From assembly GCF_964275005.1 (NCBI RefSeq), contig NC_092700.1, positions 23,731,674 to 23,795,673 on the forward strand: DNA of 64,000 nucleotides, given 5' to 3'. The DNA is from Diadema setosum. Its lineage: Eukaryota; Echinodermata; Echinoidea; Diadematoida; Diadematidae. Below, piece after piece: positions 1 through 12,289 of the stretch. The position numbers were made by a program, and so were the translations under genes. The notes under the pieces were generated by a model. That model was not told the origin of the DNA and searched no databases. It was given only the letters and a program-made list of their open reading frames with translations. How positions within the stretch are numbered: position 1 is the first letter of the stretch; each line of letters starts with the position of its first letter.

Positions 1-990
1 AGCACACACGGCCATCTTTGAATATCTTAACAATACGTCAAAAAAGGCTTTGAATGTTTAACAATTAAAGGAAAAAAGGTCCTTATTCACTATCAGGAAC
101 TGCATAATACTTGTATAGGCAGTGGTTCGATTAATGCAATCAAGAGGAGACTCCATATGAATGCGCGTGTGAATACTTTCAGATTTCGGATTCAGAGCTT
201 TCATTGTTTTTTGTTGGTGTATACTGACAAATTAACATTACTTGGAAAATTAACGTTTCATGCATTTCCGCAAAAAAGGTGCAATAGTATCAAATGCAGA
301 TGTCAAGAACGAACTTATATAAATGCATTATAATAGACATCCGAAATGAGTTATATCTGGATGAATAGAAGCATAGCAGATTTTTTTTTTCTTCGTTAGA
401 AAACAGACGCTGTTCAAGAACTTAGATGTAACAATTTCATACTATCGCTCTTCAAGTAGCACAATTTTACGAATTCGTGCATGTTCCGCATCTTTTTTAA
501 AGACTAACGCCGCTCTATAGCAAACATTATGATTTTAATTTGAAAGTTGGCTAAAATCACTATGATATATACATTACATAATATAGACGATGACATTCAA
601 TAAGTAACGCGTATCGATGAGGATAAGAATGCGTGAAACTTTGGTACAACTTGCAAACATCAGACTGAACATTTTTGATGTAATATATATACAAAATGTA
701 TATACATACATCTTTTGGTATCAATAATTTTCATTATTTTAGCCTCAGTTTTCTGCCACAAAATGATATGTATTACGCAACCTTTAAAAATACACTGAAT
801 GCTTGAAGCCGCAGGCAACTTGGAGACGTCTATAAAAGTACTAATAAGTACACTAACAATCTCTCCCATCACATGCATGCACACACAGAAACTTCAATGC
901 CGCGTTTGATAAATCACTTGCATAGTTTTGGTTAGCAATAACCACCATTTGATGCTCCTTTTTTTTAAATTCACTTCACAGGCTGCTTAC

Positions 991-3900
991 ATGTTCCTCT
1001 GAGGGAGCCAGACTTGGCAGGTAGGATCTCGAATTGCAGCGGGAAGTCGAGCGGGATGCTGATCTCACGACCCTTGGCGTCGCGGGCGATGACGCGCTTC
1101 TGCGTGTGGAGGCGAGCAATCCTGATAATCTGTGGCGTGACATAAGGAGCTATGGTTATGAAATTAAATCAGACTTACCATTAACGCATAATTGTATAGT
1201 TATTGTGATCAGTATTATCATTTTTACCATTTCCATCGTTATCGTTATTATGAACTTCATCATTAAAATGATTTCTCTGCCATCTTCATTTCAAATGAAA
1301 CCCCATGACTCCACGACCAGATAAACGAAAATGGGGCACGTTAGTTAAACATGAATGATAGGAAATTTCTGATCATGTAACATTAATTTGCAGTTTGTCG
1401 TGCGACATGTTGCCTATGATCTTCTAGATTCCAATTATCCAATTTCGCAAATTTTTCATCACTATACAATGTTGTTGCATCCGTTTAATTTGAAACTTCT
1501 GCGAAGTTACGTTCAGGTCTTCTCGACCATGTCGACGAAGATGTATATCAGTATGCATATGAGCAAACATTAGCAATATGCATTTTTGTTCATATACGTG
1601 TGTAGGGCCTATACATTAAAAAAATTATGCTTATTTCCGTATTTGGTTAACTGTAAATGGCAAAGTAAGATTGTCATAATTATATTTGTGCGTCTGTGTG
1701 TCTTTGTCTTTGTCAGTGTCTGTTTCTGTGTATCTTCGTATTTGTGTGTAACAGTGCTTCGTACAACGCATAGCGAGTTGAATAGATTGGTTTTCTCCGT
1801 TTGTTCACATATTCATATTATTTCCTTTTTGTTAACTCAACCGAGTTGTGATTTTGATGTTTTCTCATGAATTTTTTTCTAAATTAAAAGTTCGAAGCAT
1901 AAGCCTCGGTACATAACAATATTTATTTACGATATTCTTTTCTGATGGAGTTATCCCTTTTTGCACTGAAACTAGAATGTAAAAAATCATAAGTTTTATT
2001 ATAGGTGTAATACTTTTAGCCATTGACCCATTTTATTTGTCTAATGCTAGATTTCTCCGTTTCCTATATACCATGATGTTTGTGGAAGTATGAATGAAAT
2101 GTATCCATAATTATATTTCAAAACTGTTAGCAGCAGCTTTGACACAAATAGAATGCTTATGAGTGCAGCAATTCATTTAATCTGATAATCTACTAACAAC
2201 AGATGCCATGAAGTTTAAAATTTCCGTTTGTTTTCCATGTAGTATACGAAGGGCGATCAATGCATTTAAATAAATCTGTATTGTCTGTCACAAATGTACA
2301 CACTAGTAGAAATGTATATGTACTGCATGAATGGTTGTTTTAATGTGTATGTACACAGGTGGACCAGATTAATGGAGAACATTCTATATGATATAGATAT
2401 AGTACATACAGGCTGACCAGATCAGTGGAGAATTTTCTAGGTGGTGTACAATGTAACTACAGTACATGCATGTGACAGGAAAATACATTATAGCTCACTC
2501 AATCTAGAATGAGTTAACCCATTCCAGAAAATTCTAGGAAGTGCTTACATATTTGGCTGAGTGAGGCACTGTCCCTGTAGCCCAATGTGATTGGTAGTCA
2601 ATTTTGGCAATAAGGATGTTATGCACATAGTTAGGCAGTGAGTCACTCAGGATTCCTGGAACTTGGACTTGCTAGAATAGTCAAGTGTGTAGCCCCAGGT
2701 TGGAGAAAATTACAGAATGTACTAGAAAGGGGTGAATGGATAGTATACAAGCCGGAGAAGTTCTGAGGTAGGCAGAGTACCCAACACCTCTGCTCTGAGA
2801 GTTACGTCACTTCTGGCTCTGAAGCGACTTGTTATAGTCAGTCCTGTGTTACCTGCTGACCTGCTATATACAAACTGTGTTTGTGGAGATAAGGCCTGGG
2901 AGACATTTTGCCTGCAGAGAATTAATTTGCCTACATTGGAGATAGACTCCATATTTTAGTGTCAACGGACATTATTACGGCAAAGCTGTGACGGGCTGGA
3001 TTCCTTGCTGGACATTATTAAGTGAATCATCATTCAACGCATCAACTGGACGTGGTCGTCATAACGTTTGGATTCTGCACGTTTCGCCGTGGACATATAT
3101 CGTGGATTTTATCCCGGATCTATAACGTGGATTATTGTAACCAGTGCCTCTGGATTTACGTCGGAGGAATCATTCATCAGTGCATCAAGGATCATTCATC
3201 TGTTCATCGAACATCGCATCTGGACACTTCAAGGACTGTGATTTAAGATTAAGCTGTAGGACCTAATGCATGTAAGTGATTCCATACCGATTTATAATTG
3301 TTTTATTGATCATTATTGTACCGATGCGAAGCCGATTACCAGTCTGTACCCACAATATCACTGTTAATAAACCGCCTGAACATCAATTGATTGTTTCTTT
3401 TGTGCGATCATTCTCAGAGTGATTTTGGTCGTAACATGTCAAAACACCATTTCTAAAACGTGGCATTCCTGTATATAACGCGCCAATTTAAGAAATCCAA
3501 ACCTGATTTGTTATCTATTATTTTGAAGCTTTAAATCCCCTCCTCTACTATGGAAAGCTAACTAAAAACCTCTCTGTTTGGAAGTTTTGTGATGCAGAGT
3601 CGCATGTGTGTTAGTGCACTTAAAACACACTTACACACACACACACATTTTTTTTTTTCATGTGACACTTGACATTTTCTCTCCTTTAACTTCGACAATG
3701 TGATGATAGGATCGAGGCATTCTCGCAGTTGACAATACGACTGCATTATTCCTCATGGCTGCACATCTATTCATCTGCCAACAGATAAACATGCATATTT
3801 CTTTTTCAGTGCTGTTCACCAGTAATATTTTCAACAAACAGACTGGAATTTTCCTTTCCTTTTCCACTTACACAATACACCCACAAAAATATTTTCAGAT

Positions 3901-5386
3901 GGGACAGCCAAAAAAGAATGATGGTTTCTATGAAAATGTCCCCACGCCCCCCCCCCCCCCAAAAAAAAAAAAATTAAGAGATGAAAAGAGAAAAGAAAGA
4001 AGCTTTCATAAGCCATAGCATCTCATTTTATCGATTGGAATGTAGATGAATGTTCATAGATACTCGGGTCTAGGGCATCAATGGGAAAGTACCCCCAACC
4101 CTACCCCTGACCCCAACCCTAATCCTAATCCTAACCCTAAACCTAACCCTAATCTTTACTCTAACCTTATCACTAACAAGTATTTAGCCGAGGGAGGGGG
4201 TAATTGCCTCTGGGAGGGGGGGGGGGGGGAGGTAATAGACCAGTTCGTAATTCCACTTTGCGCATGAGCAGAAAATAGGTCATTTGTACCAACAGGCATT
4301 TTGGTTTGTAAATTCACTGAGATAAGCATCTGTGATGCGATGATTATTCATGTGATTCTTATCTAAATGGTGCTTGCCAGCACATTCACCTGACCGCAAG
4401 AATGGAAATATTTAGGAAATAGGCTGTTATTGCATTCAGTACAAAACAATGAAATAGATGGCTGCTAAATTGTCAACTGATGGAGTATTCTGATCACCTG
4501 CTCCAAACGCAACTCATTCTTTGTTTGAACATGAATTCCATAAATTGTTATGCATTATGCCGCTTTGAAAAACAAGTGAAGTGCCTAACCAACTTTAGGG
4601 CTTTTTACACTTGTGTTTCTTAACCCCGGACTTTCTCTGACCCAGGACTATCGTTAGTCCCGTACCAATTTTTTCAGCTTTTTACACTCGCCAATTAGTC
4701 CCGTACTATCTCTTGTCCGGGGCTAAGGAGAAAACTGACCTTTTTACACTCGTCTTTCTTAGCCCCGGACTTTCCAAACCACATGAATATTCATAATTAC
4801 GCTGTGTACTGTACACGTACACGCACGCACCGGCAGCACTTGATTACCTCGTTTCTGATTGGTCAGTGAGGGTCGCACTTCGTCTCCGTCGCTTAGCCCA
4901 GGATTATTTTTTCGTTCTGTTTACACTCACTTGCTTGGCACCGCAATTGCGGTGCTAGCACCGCAATTGCGGTGCTAACCCCTGCTATTTTGCAGGGCCA
5001 GATAGTACCGTACTATCGGTGGGGCTAGCCCACTTTGGCAAAAACGAGTGTAAACAGAAAGTGGGCTAAGGATAGTCCCGTACTATCGGTGGGGCTAAGG
5101 CCCCCCCTTAGCCCCACCGATAGTCCGGGGCTAAGCAAAAATTTACAAGTGTAAAAAGCCCTTAAGAAAGGTCATCTGTACCAAAATGTGTACATGAGCT
5201 AATTACGAACTGGCTTATTGCCCTTATATACGAGAAACTCACCTGTCCTTGGCTGAGTGAATCTTCTTCTCTCAGCGAGCAGTGTCCCTGTTTCACCATG
5301 GCCACTACAGGCATCTTATTAAAATCTAAAAGTTCGGAGACCGTATAGGTCTCTTCCGACCACTCGACAGTTCTCCCGATATCCAT
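991..5386 (-). CDS. CABIT-domain protein (THEMIS/GAREM-like), first two coding exons, partial
   Basis: Exon 1 is 5243-5386: 48 codons from ATG at 5386, with an in-frame stop upstream, a good start context (GAAAATGG) and donor CAG|GTGAGT. Exon 2 is 991-1129: acceptor CCACAG|ATT, donor ACAT|GTAAGC, ending in phase 1. Joined, they read through without a stop and show strong C/G third-position bias in exon 2. The N-terminus has V-E-W-S, then LREEDSL, then GQIIRIARL, and later ISIPLDFPLQFEILP. From memory this order (W-S start, 'LRE-D', then I-x-IP-x-x-F-x-x-x-F-x-x-L) matches the start of the CABIT module of GAREM and THEMIS, adaptor proteins of receptor tyrosine kinase and lymphocyte signalling. 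The remaining exons lie beyond the left edge. Intron 1 (4.1 kb) holds an LTR fossil, a telomere-like tract and a MITE. Alternative: another CABIT family member; paralogue assignment is not possible from 94 residues. Confidence 0.62.
2690..3440 (+). mobile_element. Probable solo LTR fossil (Gypsy-like), approximate ends
   Basis: The stretch ends with an AATAAA-type signal (TTAATAAACCGCC near 3365), a T/G-rich tail and a terminus reading GGTCGTAACA, which resembles the 3' end of many invertebrate Gypsy-class LTRs. No second LTR or internal coding region lies in the window, so if it is an LTR it is a lone one. The left end is not fixed, since I found no convincing target duplication. It sits in intron 1 of the CABIT gene. 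It is a broken relic of unknown age. Confidence 0.3.
3940..3973. repeat. poly(C)/poly(A) tract
   Basis: A run of C's followed directly by a run of A's; low-complexity, in intron 1 of the CABIT gene. A separate poly(G) tract lies at about 4205-4231. Confidence 0.9.
4089..4168. repeat. Interstitial telomere-like repeat, degenerate (CCCTAA)n
   Basis: Contains runs of CCCTAA, CCTAAT and CCCTAAAC units with several substitutions. It is too degenerate to be a recent telomere fusion. The six-base period keeps a reading frame open (P-N-P-N...), which is not a gene. Confidence 0.75.
4598..5161. mobile_element. PIF/Harbinger-like MITE, TTA target duplication
   Basis: Terminal inverted repeats begin GGGCTTTTTACACTTG and are flanked on both sides by TTA (4595-4597 and 5162-5164), fitting the 3-bp TWA duplication of the PIF/Harbinger superfamily. 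The interior repeats the words AGCCCCGGACTT and AGTCCCGTACTATC in both orientations. It also holds two back-to-back copies of the palindrome AGCACCGCAATTGCGGTGCT at about 4937-4977. There is no transposase. The element lies only about 80 bp from CABIT exon 1, in its first intron. Confidence 0.75.
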
Positions 5387-5461
5387 TTTCGACGATCGTC
5401 TGTTAGAACCCAATATCTTGCTTCACAGATCGGCAAATCTGAGCTCCAAGGTAAGCGTTTT

Positions 5462-7260
5462 CGTCACCTTATATTTATTTCTCTCGTTTTTTTTTTATGC
5501 AGTTGATTCGTTCACCTTACTGAAACATTAACCTATACAATAAAGTGACCAATTCGAATTCCAGAGCCATTTTCGAGTACGTAGATGTTGACGACTTGCG
5601 TCTCCATGGTCGCAGTTACGTAATGACAATGCTTGGAAGAACTGTGGAATGACACAGAAATATAAAAGAGAAGTTTGTAATGTATCCTGAGTAAAGCTTT
5701 AATATGCAGCAAACAAGAGAACTTTGATAAATGTCACCGGTTACAAGCTTCCTTCATGGGGTTAGAAATCAATGAGGCAATACTTGAACGCTTTCTTCAT
5801 GGTAGACTATACATTTTCTTCTTTCTTTCTTTCATTTCATTAATTCCTCTTCTAAAGTTCGAAACAAAATACAATTACATATGTGCATTGTCCTAAAGAG
5901 TTAAACTGTTAAAAACAACATAACTATACACAAACTACAAGGAGCAGAAAAAAAAAAGACAATCTCATGTAACACTACAGCATGGTTATTGACATTAATG
6001 ATAGCATATTCTTAAAAAAGGAAGCGCATTTCAATAATAATGTATATTAAATCGAATTTTGATTGAACAAGGAAGCATGGTACGGTGTACTAACACCAAT
6101 TTGTATTATGCGTTCATGTTTTGAGGAGAATAGACTCTGCGTGCATGGATAATCCGTGTTGCATGTATATTTTCCAACTTTGATTTACAATGCATCTTTT
6201 GTGTTCCCGTGATAGATGGCATTCATCAAAAGATGGGATATAATCCAGCGAATACATCACGGTCAATCAGTCGAGATCAAAGGTCAAAAGCAAAATTCAT
6301 CCGGAAGAGACAAATATCATTATATTTGAGGAGCCCGTTTATTCCGTTGTATAGGCAATGTCTGCACTGAAGCCTCAATACTCAGTTCAAGGTATGTTAC
6401 GTGCGTTTACTGTGGGCACTGTCATTACACGAATCGTACAGTGTGGCAAGTCTACATAGCTTTCTTGCCGGAGCGTGACGGGCGAACCCACGGAGTCTAT
6501 TCACGGAAATATTTTTCGGGTAACCAAACAATATAGAAGAAAGAAAGAATGAAAATAATAAACGAACAACAAAACAGAGTCGAGTCCTGGTGACACTGAG
6601 CGTTCCGGATACCATAAAATTGGTACAGGGTACACGTCATACTGTTCAGCAATGGGCGTGGATCGCCTCGTTTGTAAAACTGAAATGCATGCAGTGATCT
6701 TTAACAGATCCGTACCGTTTCCATAACCACGTGACAGTATGCTCCATTTTTTTTCTCATTTCATTTTATTTCAATCAGGTTTATTCACAATACTGCCATG
6801 GCAGCCAAGTGGCTGAATTGCGGAGTGACATACACTTGCATGTACAACAAAATATGAAATGCCATTATCGGATGAAAACAATACATAATAATCATATACA
6901 CACAAACATATTATATTCATGATTATTTGATAAAACTGTGAAAAATAATAAGACACGTAGGCCTATAGTCGTGCTTGAAAGTGTGCATGTGCATGAGATT
7001 AATAGGCACGACATGAGTGTGTATATAACAAGGTCGGGAGCCATATTTCACAGCGCTGCTCCATGACCGAAAGCTTTTTTAGTCATCCTTAGAAATGCGA
7101 TTTATTTCCAAACTGAATTACACTGCAGCCAAATACTGAGTATGGGAAACTGACGTTAAATTTTACAGATAGAATTAAATAAAGCAAACAGATTAATAGA
7201 ATTCACATCAAAGAGAAAATTTAGCACAATTAAACACTATCAAATATGCATGATGAAAAG
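5462..7260. other. Intergenic DNA upstream of the CABIT gene
   Basis: AT-rich sequence with short homopolymers. I see no exon with both splice sites and coding bias and no complete transposon. Proximal promoter elements of the CABIT gene should lie at 5390-5700, but I could not recognise a TATA box. Confidence 0.5.
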
Positions 7261-7270
7261 TCAAGGACTT

Positions 7271-7540
7271 GTGTGAAACACACTGTGAAACACAGTGTGA
7301 GCACATTGCGAACACAGTGTCAAATCTCTTCACGTTGCTAAATTTGAGCGTTTGAACCTTTTAATTACATTATGAATCATCATTCACAGTGTGAAACAGA
7401 ATATTAATATGTGAATACACTTTGAAAAACCACACTCTATTGTTAAATCAGCATCACACTGTTAAATTCGGAGCGTTTCCACATAGCAGACTACGAGTGG
7501 ACACACTGTGATCGTTCCAGCAGGGATACACACTGTCTTT
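7271..7540. repeat. CACAGTGTG-rich dispersed repeat
   Basis: The nonamer CACAGTGTG or its reverse complement occurs several times (about 7277, 7290, 7384, 7501), along with related words such as ACACAGTGT, in a 270-bp stretch unlike its flanks. It is probably a worn non-autonomous DNA transposon. I could not set its ends precisely. Confidence 0.45.
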
Positions 7541-8612
7541 ATATCGTGTACAATCGAGCGAATTCACTGTATAGGCGTTTTAGTGGTAGATGATCAGTTT
7601 AGTGGTAGATGATTCATTTTAATATAGTTCATTTATTTCCATCAAAGAAGAAAAAGAAAAAATGATTCAAAGCGGTACAAATTGTCAATTTGACTTTCAT
7701 TCATCTAATAAAACAGTTCGTTTAATACAATATAAAGTATATGCATGAATGATAAAATATTATTTAAAAAAAAGAAACAATGCACATTTTGTCATGGTAA
7801 CAAAAAAATGTAAGTAATCATAACGACGGAAAAGAGTGTCCCACTAAAAGAAACCAAGCTTGTAGGACGTGGAACACTGGAATGAAAACAACGACAGCAC
7901 CAATATACAAATGAAATTAATCTATATGTCATTGTACATATGTTCATTATGATGTTGATAATACAAACATACTATTAACAATATTTACTATGATTCTAGA
8001 ATACACATACATATAAATATATCATGATATAGCAAAATTTGACACAGACACTATTTGGCCGTGCATACCAGGAAAATGTGACCAAAAGAGAAGATACGTT
8101 GTGAATACAATGTTATTCTCTTTAAGAGTTGCAACATGATTGGAATGATCTACAGGCCTACTAGCGTGTAAAAAAAAAAGATGTACATTAAAGGAGCATT
8201 TCAGACGATTTTCATAATTTCACATCATGCAGTACATAAATCAACATCTCCATGTACTAGATTTGTGGAATTTATTGCGGTTCTTAAGCAGGGGAACACA
8301 ACTTGTAATAACCTTAAACAAATTACACTTAACAAGGATGATGACATAGTAGGCTCATATATTTCAGAAATGTAGCAGTGTAATTCCATTACAATACCGC
8401 TTGCTTGCGAGTTCACCTGTGTATAATCTATGCATGTCGTGATCTTCTTCTTTTGTTCTGCTTCCTTGAGCCCCAACTCATGCATTCTTAGGGTGACCCT
8501 GCCATGTCATCATCCTTGTTCATTGAAATTTGTTATAAAATTTCGAAAATGTTCTTATTCTTCATCCCAATTATCATAAATTCTGAAACTCTGTCCTTGG
8601 TATGACTGTATA

Positions 8613-11331
8613 CAGTCAAACTCGGATACCTCGAATTCGTCGGGACTGAAGAAAATGGTTCGAGGTACGCGAATTTCGAGGTACGCGTACGTCGAATTTT
8701 CTTCGACGTATCCGATGTTTATCGATGTTCGACGTTTATCGATGTACAACATGGTGTCTGTTACAGTGCCTGCTGATTATTTGCATGCTTGTCAACTGGA
8801 ATTGAATAAACTTTTATATGAATGAATTGAGTGAAAATTGGAAATGAAATCAAGATTTCAGAAATCAAGATTTTGGTGGCCCGATCGCGCCACCAAAAAA
8901 AAAAAAAAAAAAAAAAAGTCAGATGTTTGCCTTTACTTTTGAAAATGAACAGCGGTAACAATCGGCTCCGTAAGATGCTAAAATAAATGTCAGAGGTTTG
9001 CGTTTAATTGTGGAAATGAATGACGGTAATATTCGACTCGGTATGATACTAAAATAGATGTCGGATGTTTGCTCATACTTTTGGAAATGAAAAATGATAA
9101 GACTCAGCTCCGTATGGTGCTAAAACTAATGTCAGATATTTGATTTTGCGTTCGGAAATGAATAAGGATAACATTCGGCTCCGGAAGACGCTGAAATAAA
9201 TGTCGAATTTTTGCTATGACGTTTGGAAATGAAAAACAATAACATTAAACTCCGTACGATGGTTAAATAAATGTCGGATGTTTCCTTATACTTTCGAAAG
9301 GAAATAGCAATATTATTCGGCTCCGGAAGATGCCAAAATAGATGTCAGATGATCGTTTTTATGTTCGGAAGTGAATAGCAGTAATATTCTGCTCCATCAT
9401 GTCCATACGATGCTGAAATAACTGTCTGATGTTTGCTTTTAAATTTCGAAATGAATATCAGTAACATTCAGCTGCGTTTAATGGTAAAATTAATGTTTGA
9501 TGTTTGCTTTGACGTTCGGAAAAGAGTAACAATAATATTCAACTCCTTACGATGATAAAATAAATGCTGGATGTTTGCTTTGACGTTCGAAAGTAAATTG
9601 CAATAACATTTAGCTCCGGAAGATGCTAAAATAAATGCCGGATGTGCTTTTACGTTCGAAAGTAAATGTCAATGACATTCAGCTCCGGAAGATGCTAAAA
9701 TACATGTCGAATGATTGCTTTTACGTTTGGCATGTTTGGAAGTGAATAGCAGTAACATTCTGCCCCATACGATGATAAAAAAAATATTGGATATTTGCTA
9801 TGGTACATTTCGAAATAAATATCAGTAACATTCAGCTATACGCTTGATGGTCCAAAATGTCTGATGTCTGCCTTGACGTTCAAAAATGAAAAACAGTAAC
9901 ATTCGGCTCCGTGCGATGATAAAATAATTGTCAGATGATTCATTTCACTGTCGGAAGTGGACAGCAGTAACATTCGGCTCCATTCGATAATGAAATAAAT
10001 GTCGGATGTTTGAAATGAATAACAGTAATATTCTGCTCCGTACGATGCAAAAATAAATAACAGATTGTTGCTTTAACATTTGGAAATGATTAATGGCATT
10101 AATCCGCTCAGTTACATGCTAAAACAAATAGCGGATGTTTGCTTTCACGTTTGGAAATGGATTAGGATAGCATTAAACTCCGTATGATTCTAAAATGAAT
10201 GTCGGTTGTTTGCTTTTACATTTAAAAATGAATAACGGTAACTTTCGGCTTTTTACAATGCTAAAACAAATGTCGGATGCTAACAAATGTCAGCAAATGC
10301 TCCCATTTTCTCATTTCAAACGTAAGTTTTGACCTCCTAAATATATAGGCATCAACTTTTATAATAATCTCTACGCCTATTTGTCAAATCTTAAAACACA
10401 GAGTAAGATGATTGAATTTTCTATTCATTTGTTTTAGACATGGGCATCTGTATCACTTCAGTAATGCTTAATATCAATTTTCTATGTTTAGTATGACCGA
10501 TTTAGTTTTTCTGTTTTTTTTTTTTTGTGTGTGTGTCACCAGATTTTACTTTCGACCACCAGAAAATAAAAATCAATGATATTGGTGGCCCGATAAAAGT
10601 TAGTGCGGAGCCCTGTGTATTCTATTCTTCATTGTGATCGGCCTATACTTCCAGATTTTCATAATCGCATTGCTGGAAGAAAAAAAAAAGTTTCAGTGCT
10701 TGCGTTCTCGGGGAAGAATAAATGAAACAAACTTCGTGAAAGGCAAAAAATCTTCAAAAAGATTGATGTTTTGACAGTGGAGCGTGATTAATGGCAAAAA
10801 CGTAAGCAGGTGCTCCCCGACGGTTGAGAAATCTACGCGCACGGTATGACTATCTCGATCAAAAATCAAAACACAGTGGTTAAAGAAAAGCAGATGATGG
10901 GGCAGCGCGTAGTGCTTTCGTAAGCACTCCATTGGCACGGGTGCTATGTGCATACCATGTACGAGTGTTGGTAGGTGTTGGGGATTTTTCTTGTCAGCTG
11001 TGTACCGGGTATTTCTTTGGGCGCGCGATTATCAGATTACAATCGAGTGTGAAAACATTTGTGACATGTCTTCGCGGTCCACGCGCGCTTAATCGGAGAT
11101 GCTGAGTGATGCTTGCAATTTCGATTCGAGCAACATGCTGGGAAAAACAATAAGTTAATTAAGATCGGGACATTAGATTTCCCTTCGAGGTAACCGAACT
11201 TCGAGTTATCTTTTTCGAGCTACGCGAATTTTAATACACGGAAACTCCATAGGAACAATCGGGACTTTCATGTTGCCCCCGAGGTAAGTGATATTCGGCT
11301 TATCCGACGTCGAGGTATCCGAGTTTGACTG
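8613..11331. mobile_element. pogo/Tigger-like element (Tc1/mariner superfamily) with internal satellite
   Basis: The left end reads TA|CAGTCAAACTCGGATACC and the right end is its near inverse, GGTATCCGAGTTTGACTG|TA, so the target duplication is TA (8611-8612 and 11332-11333). CAGT termini with TA duplication are typical of pogo/Tigger elements. Both ends contain further copies of the motif TCGAGGTAnCCGA. No transposase frame survives. The interior is dominated by a tandem array, listed separately. TGGTGGCCCGAT words occur on either side of that array (8871 and 10582), hinting that a second element brought it in. Confidence 0.75.
8925..10285. repeat. Tandem satellite, about 19 diverged units of about 71 bp
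   Basis: The phrase AAATAAATGTCGGATGTTTG...TTCGGAAATGAATAACAGTAACATTCGGCTCC recurs in a fixed order; copies of 'GCTAAAATA(A/G)ATGTC' fall near 8976, 9047, 9118, 9188, 9259 and 9330, a period of about 71 bp. Units have diverged by substitution and small indels. The array sits entirely inside the pogo-like element. Confidence 0.85.
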
Positions 11332-11504
11332 TAGTTGTTCAAATGTAAAAATATGAAAATCATGAGAAGGTCTCCTTTGAAAAGAGAAAAAAAAAATGGA
11401 AGGGAGGGCCAGTCGGTAGAGCAGGTGGAGTTCAGAATAGGTATATTACCCCTGGCCTTTCTGTCACAGAAAACTTAGTGTGTACAACGCTGTGTTTTTG
11501 ATGT

Positions 11505-11534
11505 TCTCTCTCTCTCTCTCTCTGTGTGTGTGTG
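11505..11534. repeat. (CT)n then (GT)n microsatellite
   Basis: A run of CT dinucleotides passes directly into GT dinucleotides. Confidence 0.85.
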
Positions 11535-11945
11535 CCAATGGGCGCTCAAATCACACAAAGATTTCACCTCGATAGATATTTACACCCACCCCCTTCCCCA
11601 TTTTGTTCCCGACTATTCAGTGGAAGGAGGACATCCGTGGCCTACCGCTGTGATATTGTACTTGATTCAGCATCCACCCCAACCATTGTGTTACAAATAG
11701 ACAACTCTAACAGACTCTCATGCCATTTCGGTTTTTTCACTCCTTAATTTTCCTTCACCATTGTCACTACGAGGGCAAATTCGTCTCATTAAACAATCAA
11801 TGGGGGAAAACCTGGCCAAATCTTTTCATGCTTTTCTTCGCGGGTCAATGTTGTCGCGCTACAAAATGCCGAACGCTGATTTGGCTTTCAAAAGAACATG
11901 ATAAAATCTTATATGAAATCTATAGTTTTGAATTGGGAACCCTTT

Positions 11946-12271
11946 GGCCCGAATTCACGAAGGTGGTACAAATGAAACCATGGTTTAAACCATGGACAAA
12001 AACCATGGAGCGCCAAGTGTCGCATGGAACATTTCGTTACGAAATCAGTCATTTCGTCGATTAAATGATTATTTTGTAACGAAATGACAACATTTTGTAA
12101 CGAAATGAAAATTTCTTCCACGAAATTATAATTTCGTTAATGAAACCGTCATTTTGTCGACGAAATGACCAACTTCGTAATGAAATATTCAATGCGACAC
12201 TTGGCGCTCCATGGTTTTTGTCCATGGTTTAAACCATGGTTCCATTTGTACCACCATCGTGAATTCGGGCC
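11946..12271. mobile_element. MITE with 80-bp inverted arms, GGCCCGAATTCACGA ends
   Basis: Two arms of about 80 bp (11946-12025 and 12191-12271) are inverted copies, each including ACCATGGTTTAAACCATGG and GCGCCAAGTGTCGCAT. The centre repeats TTTCGTTACGAAAT-like words in both orientations. TTT flanks both ends. The family cannot be fixed from so short a duplication. Confidence 0.8.
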
Positions 12272-12289
12272 TTTGCGTTTCCACTTGCA

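Noticed and set aside
1130-1149. Longer version of CABIT exon 2 starting after an AG at 1150
   Set aside because: It would not match the phase of exon 1; the acceptor at 1130-1131 restores the frame and aligns better with CABIT proteins.
4046-4267. Pro/Asn repeat protein
   Set aside because: Translation of the telomere-like hexamer tract.
8925-10285. CRISPR-like regular array
   Set aside because: Units are contiguous and diverged with no separate unique spacers, in a eukaryotic genome; it is a satellite.
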